A stretch of DNA of 64,000 nucleotides, from positions 1 through 64,000 of the forward strand of contig JACDUA010000009.1 of NCBI GenBank assembly GCA_013519935.1, written 5' to 3'. This document shows, in pieces, positions 16,620 to 24,690 of the stretch. This DNA is from Ectothiorhodospiraceae bacterium WFHF3C12 (GTDB lineage Bacteria > Pseudomonadota > Gammaproteobacteria > Nitrococcales > Nitrococcaceae). Below the pieces are notes generated by a model. That model ran no database searches. It saw nothing but the letters and a program-made list of their open reading frames with translations, and was not told the DNA's origin. The position numbers and the translations under genes are program-made. The first letter of the stretch is position 1, and each line of letters opens with the position of its first letter.

Positions 16620-17609
16620 CTATCGGGCATTGGACGCCGGGGCCATCAGGAATCGCTGCAGCGACTCGGGGGGATCCACTCTCGAGATGCGCTCGCGGTC
16701 CCGCTCGGCGATCAGCACCGATGGCACGCCAGGTTCCGCCGCGGGCAGTAGCAACACGTCCGTGGGCCCCTGCAACCCATGGGCGAGGGTGCCCATCTCG
16801 ATACCTTCGGCGGAGAGCACGATCAGGCGATTGAAGCTGTAGTCGGTCAGGAGGAATCCGCCGCCGGGCAACACCCGGAAGTCATCCAGGAACGTCAGCC
16901 GCGTGGTGATGGTGCGGATCTCGCCCGGTCGGCCGCGCTCGTCCAGATCGATGGCGGATAGCCGGCCGGCGCTGGTCAGGTAAAGCCGGCCCGAGGCGTA
17001 CTGCAGGCCGTTGGGGAATCCACCCCGGGTGTCCTGCAGCCACACTTCCGTCTCCAGCTCGAATGCGCTGCTGGTGGCGCCGGTCACCCGCGTGATGGCG
17101 GCACCACCCTGACGACTGTCGGCGACATAGAGTGTGCCGCGATCGTCCGCGGTCAGGCCGCTGGCGATGGCGATGTCGGGCAGGGCGGCTGCGCCGCCGA
17201 GGACCGGCACGTTGCTTCCGATCTGCGCGCGCAGCAGGTAGGAGCCGTCTCCGACCGTGCAGACCACGAACAGCCAGCGCTCCCAGCTCTCCGCGCCGGT
17301 GAACTGGCAGCCCGCCGGTACGTTCGCCCTGACCGGGAGCTGCTCGAGCCGGGGCGCCCCTTCCGGGTCGCGCAGCTCGTAGACGCCGGATCGCCCGGTG
17401 ATGAAGACGCGGCCATCCCGGCTCATGACGATGGCCTCTGGACCCAGGATTTCCGCCACGGCGCTCGGGGTGTCGCCGCGCCCCAGGACCGCGCAGCCCC
17501 CCAGCGCCATGACGGCGGACAGTAACAGCAGCCCCGCCAGGCGACGGACGCCCTGACTCACGGGCGGAGCCGAGGGGCGGCATGGCGCCGTGCTATTGAG
17601 CTTTCCCAT
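16620..17609 (-). CDS. Beta-propeller lipoprotein (NHL/SMP-30-like)
   Basis: About 329 residues from the ATG at 17609. A hydrophobic segment ending in the lipobox ALGGC marks an envelope lipoprotein. The rest has repeats of the type IVMSRDGRVFITGRSGVYEL, ADDRGTLYVADSRQGG and LPGGGFLLTDYSFNRL, characteristic of a six-bladed propeller of the NHL/gluconolactonase group. The start is uncertain: ATGs at 17621 and 17609 and a GTG at 17561 (MSQGVRRLAGLL, the best signal-peptide start) are all possible. Substrate unknown. It converges on the photolyase gene and diverges from the DJ-1-like gene. Confidence 0.65.
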   Translation of the reverse strand: MGKLNSTAPCRPSAPPVSQGVRRLAGLLLLSAVMALGGCAVLGRGDTPSAVAEILGPEAIVMSRDGRVFITGRSGVYELRDPEGAPRLEQLPVRANVPAGCQFTGAESWERWLFVVCTVGDGSYLLRAQIGSNVPVLGGAAALPDIAIASGLTADDRGTLYVADSRQGGAAITRVTGATSSAFELETEVWLQDTRGGFPNGLQYASGRLYLTSAGRLSAIDLDERGRPGEIRTITTRLTFLDDFRVLPGGGFLLTDYSFNRLIVLSAEGIEMGTLAHGLQGPTDVLLLPAAEPGVPSVLIAERDRERISRVDPPESLQRFLMAPASNAR

Positions 17610-17661
17610 TCCCGGACTCATACCCAGGGCATCAGCAGACAGCGAAGCGAGTGAGGCGAGT

Positions 17662-18351
17662 ATGGCATCGAACAGGCTCATTTTCGTGGTTACGAACAAC
17701 GCGACCCTGGGAGAGACCGGTCGCGAAACGGGGCTGTTCCTGTCCGAGGCGGCGCATCCCCATCGCGTCCTGACTGAGGCCGGTTACAGCGTCGACTTCG
17801 TCAGTCCCCATGGCGGGCCGGCTTCTTACGATCCCAACAGTCTGGAGGATCTGGACGATACCTCCTACGCCTTCTATGAGAACCCGGCCATCCAGCAGGC
17901 CCTCAAGCGCAGTCACAGGCCCGAGGACGTGGATGCCACGCAGTATGACGGCATCTTCTATGCCGGCGGCCATGGCACCATGTGGGATTTTCCCGACAGC
18001 GAAGCGCTGGCGCGCTTGTGCACGGAGATCTACGAGCGAGGCGGCGTCGTAGGCGCCGTCTGCCACGGCCCTGCCGGCCTCGTGAACGTGCGCCTGTCGG
18101 ATGGCCGCTACCTGGTGGACGGCAAGGAGGTCGCCTGCTTCACCACGGAAGAGGAGGAAGCGGTGGGCCTGGAGAAGGTCGTGCCGTTCCTACTCGATGC
18201 CCGCCTGAGTGAGCGCGGCGCCCGCCACACCAAGGCGGAGCCCTTCCAGGCTCACGTGGTTCGAGACGGGCGGCTGGTCACGGGGCAGAATCCGCCTTCG
18301 GCCACGGGCGTCGGCGAAAAGATGCTGGAGGCCCTGAAGGAGAGCGGCTAG
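17662..18351 (+). CDS. DJ-1/PfpI family protein (Hsp31/glyoxalase III-like)
   Basis: 229 residues. The conserved nucleophile elbow AVCHGPAGL holds the reactive Cys, and GIFYAGGHGTMWDFP gives the family Glu/His-side region. The layout (EAAHPHRVLTEAGYSVDFVSP, then the long NPPSATGVGEKMLEAL end) is that of class I DJ-1 proteins, which act on methylglyoxal or as protein deglycases/holdases. Cytoplasmic. The ATG at 17662 has GAGG upstream; the frame is open from 17590, but that would extend into the divergent gene. It overlaps the convergent EAL-HDOD gene by 4 bases. Confidence 0.85.
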   Translation: MASNRLIFVVTNNATLGETGRETGLFLSEAAHPHRVLTEAGYSVDFVSPHGGPASYDPNSLEDLDDTSYAFYENPAIQQALKRSHRPEDVDATQYDGIFYAGGHGTMWDFPDSEALARLCTEIYERGGVVGAVCHGPAGLVNVRLSDGRYLVDGKEVACFTTEEEEAVGLEKVVPFLLDARLSERGARHTKAEPFQAHVVRDGRLVTGQNPPSATGVGEKMLEALKESG

Positions 18352-19580
18352 TCCGCGCTTCCCGGGTGCACGTCGGCGAGCAAGGCGCGTGTCTCGTCGC
18401 ACCAGCGAACGGCTGCATCGTAGGCGGGTTTGAGGCCGGTCAGGTCCTCGACGGGCAGGCTCGCCCAGCGGCCGGCCTCGTAGGCCACGGTCCGGCGCAG
18501 TAGCCGGCCCAGCTCGCCGTTACCGCTGACCAGCGCCTCGCGCACCGACCGTTCGAGACTGATCTGGTCCACCAACTCGTCGATGGGCACGCCCAGCAGT
18601 GCGTCGAGGGTGGAAAACAGTCCAGCGGTGAAGCCGGCATCCGCGCTGGCGATATGCTGCTCGGTGGTCAGGATCTGGCACATGCGAGCGCGCAGCAGCG
18701 CGCTGTCCAGCAGCGGTTCGGGGTGGGCGTCGCCGAAGCGGGCCAGTACCAGCAAGGTGGTCCACTGGCGCACCAGACGGGCCCCCAGCAGCAGCACGGC
18801 ATCACGCACCGTCTCGACGCGTCGGCTGAGTGAGAGCGCCGCGCTGTTGGCGTAGCGCAGCAATCGGTAGGCAAGCGTGGCGTCCTGGACCACGAGCCGG
18901 TCCAGTTCGTCCACCTCCAGGTCGGGATCCTGCAGACGATTCAGCAGGTTGAGCAGAACCGCATGGTTTCCGGGCAGGGACCGTCCGCGGATCAGCTCGG
19001 GTGCGGTGAAATAGTAGCCCTGGAAGGCGCTGCAGCGCAGAGCCCGTGCTTCTCGCAACAGACCGTGATCCTCCACGCCCTTGGCTATGACCGGCAGGCC
19101 GCTAGCGTGGGCGAGGGCCGCGTATTCCTGCAAACGCGCCGGTTCAAGGGCGGTCATGTCCAGCTTGACGCCGCTGGCGATCTCCAGCAGCGGTTCCAGC
19201 TCGAGGCCGTACTCGAAGTCGTCCAGGACCAGGCGGAATCCCTGCTCCGCGAGCCGTGTCGCGCCCTCGATCCGCGCCTCCGTGGCCGCGGCGTCCCCGG
19301 GCAGCTCCAGGACAATCCGGTCGGTGATTGCGGGCAATTCCAGCTGGCCTTCCAGAAAGGCGGGGCTGAGGTTGATGTGGGCCGGATGAGCGCGTACCAG
19401 CGTGTCCAGGCCGAGATCCAGAAAACCCGTGACCACGACCTCGGTGGTTGCGAGGTCGCGGTCCTGAACGGCCGCAACCGCTTGGGAATACGCGCGGTAG
19501 AGCAGTTCGTAGCCGACGATCCGGCCGTCGGCGTCGCAGATGGGCTGACGGGCTATACACAGGTCCTGCGGTTCGTCCAT
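18348..19580 (-). CDS. EAL-HDOD domain regulator (degenerate EAL)
   Basis: 410 residues: an N-terminal EAL-like domain (about 1-200) and a C-terminal HDOD domain (about 205-395). The start IARQPICDADGRIVGYELLYRAY is typical of YuxH-type proteins. The signature is ELL rather than EAL. Other metal-site residues are altered too: LDDFEYG for DDFG, and IAKGVED where AEGVE is expected (Glu to Lys). The domain is probably a non-catalytic c-di-GMP sensor or a protein-interaction module. HDOD domains link signalling to motility or growth control. It is followed downstream by the convergent DJ-1-like gene. Confidence 0.85.
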   Translation of the reverse strand: MDEPQDLCIARQPICDADGRIVGYELLYRAYSQAVAAVQDRDLATTEVVVTGFLDLGLDTLVRAHPAHINLSPAFLEGQLELPAITDRIVLELPGDAAATEARIEGATRLAEQGFRLVLDDFEYGLELEPLLEIASGVKLDMTALEPARLQEYAALAHASGLPVIAKGVEDHGLLREARALRCSAFQGYYFTAPELIRGRSLPGNHAVLLNLLNRLQDPDLEVDELDRLVVQDATLAYRLLRYANSAALSLSRRVETVRDAVLLLGARLVRQWTTLLVLARFGDAHPEPLLDSALLRARMCQILTTEQHIASADAGFTAGLFSTLDALLGVPIDELVDQISLERSVREALVSGNGELGRLLRRTVAYEAGRWASLPVEDLTGLKPAYDAAVRWCDETRALLADVHPGSAD

Positions 19581-19604
19581 GAATGCTCCCGATTCGGCGT
19601 TTCC

Positions 19605-20135
19605 CTACCGTGTCGGTTTGCCTCCGTTGATGTCTTCGAACTCCAGCAACAGCCTGCGGAGCAGGGCTTTGAGGGTTGCGGCTTCCTTCTCGCTGAATAC
19701 GGACGTCAGCGCCGTGGCACGTTCCACCTTGCGCAACAGGGCCGATTCTACAAGCTCCAGGCCGGTGTCCGTCAGGGAGACGAGCACGGCCCGGCGGTCT
19801 CGCGGATCCTGTGCACGGCTGACCAGGCCGCGTTCCAGCAGGCGGTCCACACGGTGGGTCATGCCGCCGGAGCTCAGGATGACGTCCCTGCAGAGCTCGC
19901 CCATGGACAGGGCGTAGGGCTTGCCCGCGCGGCGGAGCGTCGCGAGGACATCGAACTCGCCAGTCTGGAGGTCGAACTCGCGCAGCACCTCGGTGCCGTC
20001 GGTGTCCAGGTGATGGCCAATGAGCAGGATACGGCCGACCACGCCGAAACCATCCGTGTTCAGATCCTTCCAGCTCTCGTGCCATTCGGCTTCGAGCCGG
20101 TCGATCCGGTCGTCTCTGGGGTTATCTGGGGGCAT
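19605..20135 (-). CDS. MarR family repressor next to RND pump
   Basis: 176-residue winged-helix dimer. FDVLATLRRAGKPYALSMGELCRDVILSSGGMTHRVDRLLERGLVSR is the MarR DNA-binding core, with the wing DPRDRRAVLVSLTDTG. Its ATG lies one base from an 18-bp palindrome (20137-20154), and it is divergent from the efflux operon at 20373. I infer that it represses itself and the pump, and is released by a pump substrate. Confidence 0.85.
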   Translation of the reverse strand: MPPDNPRDDRIDRLEAEWHESWKDLNTDGFGVVGRILLIGHHLDTDGTEVLREFDLQTGEFDVLATLRRAGKPYALSMGELCRDVILSSGGMTHRVDRLLERGLVSRAQDPRDRRAVLVSLTDTGLELVESALLRKVERATALTSVFSEKEAATLKALLRRLLLEFEDINGGKPTR

Positions 20136-20136
20136 T

Positions 20137-20154
20137 TATCTTAACGTCAAGATA
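20137..20154. promoter_or_regulatory. MarR-type operator
   Basis: TATCTTAACGTCAAGATA is an 18-bp palindrome broken at only one base pair. It abuts the marR start codon, where it would cover the ribosome site and promoter, and lies 218 bases upstream of the RND adaptor gene. TTAACG within it and TAACCT 16 bases on could be a weak rightward promoter. The rest of the 237-base gap shows nothing else. Confidence 0.65.
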
Positions 20155-20372
20155 CTCGACACTAACCTAATACTGTGCCAGCCTATCAGCTTTCCGGCTG
20201 CCACGCCCGCGCGCCCGTTCATGTGGGTGAGACTGTCCGGGCGGTCGCCTGCGGGGGTGCTTCGCCCAGACGGCGGGCCGTCTCCGGCCGCCTCCCGCCG
20301 GGCCGGGCCGGCGAGGCCCAGCGGCGTGTCGCGGCCTTTCGACCTCATGCATAGGCAAATGGCTGCACGCTC

Positions 20373-21485
20373 ATGAAGAAACGCCTGGTAGTCCGACTGT
20401 TCATCGTGGTGGTTGTGCTCGCCGCCGCCGGCGGCGGGATCGCCTACTGGAAGTACGTCCAGATACAGCAAACCATGGCGCGCATGTCCCAGCCGACGCC
20501 GCCGCCCACGGTGTCCGCAGCCGAGGTTGAACAGACACAGTGGTTGCCGCGGGTGAGCGCCGTGGGCAGCGTTATTGCCATTAACGGCGTGGACGTGACC
20601 ACCGAGGTCGCGGGTATCGTCAGCGAGATCGCTTTCGAGTCCGGTCAGGCGGTCGAGGCCGGCGACCTGCTTGTGCAGCTGGAGGACAGCGTCGACCAGG
20701 CTGCGCTGGAAGGCCTGGTGGCGGACCGCAAGCTTGCCCAAGTGGAGTTCGAGCGCTCGGAAAACCTGCTGCCGCGCCGGGCGGTCTCCCAGTCGCAGTT
20801 CGACGAGGCCAAGGCCCGGTACGAGTCCGCCCAGGCGCGGGTGGCCGAGCAGCGCGCACGCATTCAGAAGAAGAGCATCGAGGCGCCGTTCGACGGCGTT
20901 CTGGGCCTCAAACGCGTGGATCTCGGCGAATATCTCTCTCCGGGCAACCTGATCGTCGAGCTGCAGATGCTCGATCCGATCCACGTGGAGTTCACCCTTC
21001 CGGAACGGCGTTACGACCAGGTGAGCACCGGGCAGCCGGTGGAGGTTCGCGTGGCGGCCTTCAAGGACCGGGTCTTCGAGGGCGAGGTCACCGCCATCGA
21101 CACGAGTGTGAACGCGCCGACGCGTTCCTTCACGGTCCGGGCCACGGTGCCCAACGCCGAACGGCGGCTGCGCCCGGGCATGTTCGCCGAGGTGGCGGTG
21201 CTGGAGCGCCAGGCGCGAACGGTGGTCACCGTGCCGCGCACCGCCATCAGCTACAACACCTATGGCGATTTCGTCTACCGGATCAACGAAGGCGACGACG
21301 AAAAGCTGACGGTGCAGCGCGTGCCCGTACAGGCGGGCGGCACCCGGGAAGGCCATGTGGAGATCCTGGAGGGGCTGGAGCCCGGCGAGCGAGTCGTCAG
21401 CGCGGGCCTGGTGAAGCTGCGCAACGGCCAGCCGGTGCAGATCGACAACTCGACTGAGCTGGATCACGACAAGGCGGCCCAGTAA
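20373..21485 (+). CDS. RND efflux periplasmic adaptor subunit
   Basis: 370 residues. An N-terminal membrane anchor (about 8-25) precedes the membrane-fusion-protein layout: barrel-sandwich/lipoyl halves (VSAVGSVIAINGVDVTTEVAG; APFDGVLGLKRVDLGEYL), an alpha hairpin (about 105-165) and a beta-barrel (FTLPERRYDQVSTGQPVEV). It would link the inner-membrane pump at 21485 to an outer-membrane channel. No TolC-type gene is in this cluster, so the channel must be encoded elsewhere. The stop and the pump start overlap by one base. Confidence 0.9.
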   Translation: MKKRLVVRLFIVVVVLAAAGGGIAYWKYVQIQQTMARMSQPTPPPTVSAAEVEQTQWLPRVSAVGSVIAINGVDVTTEVAGIVSEIAFESGQAVEAGDLLVQLEDSVDQAALEGLVADRKLAQVEFERSENLLPRRAVSQSQFDEAKARYESAQARVAEQRARIQKKSIEAPFDGVLGLKRVDLGEYLSPGNLIVELQMLDPIHVEFTLPERRYDQVSTGQPVEVRVAAFKDRVFEGEVTAIDTSVNAPTRSFTVRATVPNAERRLRPGMFAEVAVLERQARTVVTVPRTAISYNTYGDFVYRINEGDDEKLTVQRVPVQAGGTREGHVEILEGLEPGERVVSAGLVKLRNGQPVQIDNSTELDHDKAAQ

Positions 21486-24400
21486 TGAAGTTCACCGACG
21501 TATTCATCCACCGGCCGGTTCTGGCGACGGTGGTGAGCCTGCTGATACTGCTGATCGGCGCTCGCGCCATGTCGCTGCTGGAGCTGCGTCAGTACCCCGA
21601 GCTGAACAATACCGTGGTGACCGTCACCACCGCCTATCCGGGCGCGAGCAGCGAGCTGGTCAAGGGCTTCATCACCCAGCCGCTGCAGCAGGCCATCGCC
21701 GAGGCGGAGGGCATCGATTACATCAAGTCGACGAGCAGCCAGGGGACTTCGACCATCGAGGTCTTCATGGAGCTCAACTATGACCCCAACGCCGCGGTGG
21801 CCGAAATCCAGGCCAAGGTCGGCAGCCAGCGCAACGTTCTGCCTCAGGAGGCCCAGGACCCGGTGATCGAGTCCTCCACCGGCTCCACGACGGCGCTGAT
21901 GTATCTCGCGTTCTATAGCGAGGCCATGCCGGTACCGCAGATCACGGACTATCTGGCCCGTGTCGTGCAGCCGCAGCTCCAGGCGCTGCCCGGCGTGGCC
22001 AAGGCCAGGCTGATCGGCAAGCCCTTCGCCATGCGCATCTGGCTGGACCCGAACCGGATGTCGGCCCTGGGTGTCTCCGCCTCGGATGTCGTGTCCGTGC
22101 TGCGGGCCAACAACTATATCGCCGGCGTCGGCAGCACGAAGGGCACTTACGTTTCAATCAACCTCAAGGCCACCACCGACGTCAGCCAGGAGGAGGACTT
22201 CCAGGACCTGGTGGTCAGCAGCGAGGACGGCACCCTGGTTCGCCTCCGGGACGTGGCCGACGCCGAGCTCGGTGCCGAGGAATACACCACGGAGGCCCGT
22301 TACCGGGGCATCCCGGGCGTCTTCGTGGCCATCGAGCAAGCGCCGGGGTCCAATCCGCTGGACGTGGCGAAGGGCGTGCAGGACATCATGCCCAGCATCC
22401 AGAGCCAGTTGCCGGAGGAGCTCAAGGCGCAGATTCCCTACGACGCCAGCGAGTTCATCAACGACTCCATCGACGAGGTCTTCAAGACCATCGCCGAGGC
22501 CGTGCTGATCGTGCTGGTGGTCATCTATCTCTCGCTCGGGTCGTTCCGCGCCGCCCTGGTTCCGTCCATCGCGGTACCCCTCTCGCTGATCGGCGCGGGC
22601 CTGATCATGCTCGTGCTCGGCTTCTCCCTGAACCTGCTTACCCTGCTGGCCATGGTGCTGGCCATCGGCCTGGTGGTGGACGACGCCATCATCGTCGTGG
22701 AGAACATCCACCGCCACGTGGAGGAGGGCTACTCCAAGTTCGACGCTGCCATCATGGGTGCGCGTGAGCTGGCCGTGCCGATTATCGCCATGACCACGAC
22801 CCTGGTCGCGGTCTACGCGCCCATTGGTTTCATGGGCGGCCTCGTGGGGACGCTGTTCACCGAGTTCGCCTTCACCCTGGCCGGCGCGGTCATCGTATCG
22901 GGTATCGTGGCCTTGACCCTGTCGCCGATGATCACGGGCAAGGTGCTCAAGCCCCACGGCAGCCAGGGTCGTTTCGAGCAGCTCGTGGAGCGCTTCTTCA
23001 ACGCCCTGGCCGGCCTGTACAAGCGCGCCCTGGGGAGTCTGCTGCAGACCAGGTCGGTACCCTTGCTGTTCGGGCTCGCAATCCTGTGTTCGATCCCGGC
23101 CATGTGGCTGATGAGCCAGAGCGAGCTGGCGCCCACCGAGGATCAGAGCATCATCTTCACCCAGGGCACCGCGCCGCAGACGGCCACGCTCGATTACCTG
23201 CAGGTCTACGCCGACGATATCCAGGAGGTTTTCGAGAGCTTCCCGGAGTACAAGGAAAGCTTCATGATCCTGGGGCGGGGCGGTCCCACCGTGTTCGGCG
23301 GCTTCAAGATGGAGAGCTGGGCCGACCGGGAGCGCTCGCAGATGGATCTGCAGGGCCCGCTCCAGGGCAGGCTGCAGAGCATAGCGGGGCTGCAGATGGT
23401 TTCGTTCCCCAGGCCCAGCATTCCCGGCTCCAGCGGCGGCTTGCCGGTGCAGTTCGTAATCACCACCGGCCAGGGCTACGACGAGCTGGACCAGGTGGCG
23501 AGCGAGCTGGTCGGGCGGGGCATGCAGAGCGGCAACTTCGCCTTCCTGAAGAAGTCTTCCGAGATCGACCGTCCGGTAACGAATATCAGGATCGACCGCG
23601 ACCGGGCGGGCGATCTTGGCATCACCATGCAGGAGATCGGCAGCAATCTCGCCGCCCTGCTGGGCGAGGGCTATATCAACCGGTTCAGCCTTGAGGGCCG
23701 CAGCTACAAGGTGATTCCCCAGGTGGAGCGGCGCTTCCGTCTGGACCAGCAGATGCTGGAGGACTACTACATTCGCGGCGGTAGCGGCGACCTGGTGCCG
23801 TTGTCGAACCTGGTGACCTTCGAGCGCGAGGTGGAGCCTTCCCAGCGGGCGCAGTTCAACCAGCTCAACTCGGTGACCGTGGAAGGCGTGGCGACGGCGC
23901 CGCTGGGCCAGGCGCTGGGCTACCTGGAATCCCAGGCGGAGCAGATCTTCCCCCGCGGGTTCACTTACGACTTCACGGGTCAGTCTCGCCAGTACGCTCA
24001 GCAGGGCAGCGCGCTGCTGGTGACCTTCTTCCTCTCGCTGCTGGTCATCTATCTCGTCCTGGCAGCGCAGTTCGAGAGCTGGCGCGATCCGCTGATCATC
24101 CTCGTGTCGGTGCCCATGTCCATCGCCGGCGCGCTGGCGTTCATCTTCCTGGGCGCGGCCACCGTGAACATCTACACGCAGGTGGGCCTGATCACGCTTA
24201 TTGGCGTGGTGGCGAAGAACGGCATCCTGATCGTGGAGTTCTCGAACAATCTCCAGATCCGCGAGGGCTACGACAAGTTCAAGGCGGTGGTGGAAGGCTC
24301 GGCCATTCGCCTGCGGCCGATCATCATGACCTCCATCGCGTTGATCGTGGCCATGGTGCCCTTGCTGATAGCGGCCGGCCCGGGCGCTGTGAGCCGGTTC

Positions 24401-24529
24401 CATATCGGCCTGACCATCGCCACCGGGCTGGGTATCGGCACCCTGTTCACGCTGTTCGTTCTGCCGGCGGTGTACCTGCTGCTGGCCAAGGACCACAACG
24501 CGGACGGTGCTACCGCGCAGAGCGCTTAA
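21485..24529 (+). CDS. RND multidrug efflux pump, HAE1 family
   Basis: 1014 residues, the normal size for AcrB/MexB-type pumps. MKFTDVFIHRPVLATVVSLL begins the first helix. The proton-relay acidic pair is in IGLVVDDAIIVVENIHRH (helix 4), and the basic relay residue is expected in helix 10 (GVVAKNGILIVEF). Two large periplasmic loops (about 40-335 and 560-870) form the porter domain. It would use the proton gradient to expel drugs or other hydrophobic compounds; the natural substrate is not readable. Likely controlled by the adjacent MarR protein. Confidence 0.92.
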   Translation: MKFTDVFIHRPVLATVVSLLILLIGARAMSLLELRQYPELNNTVVTVTTAYPGASSELVKGFITQPLQQAIAEAEGIDYIKSTSSQGTSTIEVFMELNYDPNAAVAEIQAKVGSQRNVLPQEAQDPVIESSTGSTTALMYLAFYSEAMPVPQITDYLARVVQPQLQALPGVAKARLIGKPFAMRIWLDPNRMSALGVSASDVVSVLRANNYIAGVGSTKGTYVSINLKATTDVSQEEDFQDLVVSSEDGTLVRLRDVADAELGAEEYTTEARYRGIPGVFVAIEQAPGSNPLDVAKGVQDIMPSIQSQLPEELKAQIPYDASEFINDSIDEVFKTIAEAVLIVLVVIYLSLGSFRAALVPSIAVPLSLIGAGLIMLVLGFSLNLLTLLAMVLAIGLVVDDAIIVVENIHRHVEEGYSKFDAAIMGARELAVPIIAMTTTLVAVYAPIGFMGGLVGTLFTEFAFTLAGAVIVSGIVALTLSPMITGKVLKPHGSQGRFEQLVERFFNALAGLYKRALGSLLQTRSVPLLFGLAILCSIPAMWLMSQSELAPTEDQSIIFTQGTAPQTATLDYLQVYADDIQEVFESFPEYKESFMILGRGGPTVFGGFKMESWADRERSQMDLQGPLQGRLQSIAGLQMVSFPRPSIPGSSGGLPVQFVITTGQGYDELDQVASELVGRGMQSGNFAFLKKSSEIDRPVTNIRIDRDRAGDLGITMQEIGSNLAALLGEGYINRFSLEGRSYKVIPQVERRFRLDQQMLEDYYIRGGSGDLVPLSNLVTFEREVEPSQRAQFNQLNSVTVEGVATAPLGQALGYLESQAEQIFPRGFTYDFTGQSRQYAQQGSALLVTFFLSLLVIYLVLAAQFESWRDPLIILVSVPMSIAGALAFIFLGAATVNIYTQVGLITLIGVVAKNGILIVEFSNNLQIREGYDKFKAVVEGSAIRLRPIIMTSIALIVAMVPLLIAAGPGAVSRFHIGLTIATGLGIGTLFTLFVLPAVYLLLAKDHNADGATAQSA

Positions 24530-24617
24530 GCGGGTGCAGACCGTGTTTGCGGAGGGATGCGTCGCTCACGGCACCTGTGGGTAGCCGGGTCTTGGTTCAG
24601 CGGCTGGCACGTAGGCT

Positions 24618-24649
24618 GGGGTGAGCCGCGCACCTGCGCGGTTCACCCC
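24618..24649. repeat. Intergenic inverted repeat
   Basis: GGGGTGAGCCGCGC and GCGCGGTTCACCCC (one mismatch) flank ACCT. It lies between the RND gene and the convergent GGDEF-EAL gene. It may act as a bidirectional terminator, but has no T-run. It belongs to the dispersed-palindrome type rather than the 9845 unit. Confidence 0.55.
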
Positions 24650-24690
24650 CGATAGAACGGTAAACCGGGGCTCATCGGCGCTTGGCCGGC

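Noticed and set aside
22154-24496. 780-codon open frame opposite the RND pump
   Set aside because: The RND pump on the plus strand has full motifs and correct length; the antisense translation is low-complexity (His/Gln/Arg-rich).
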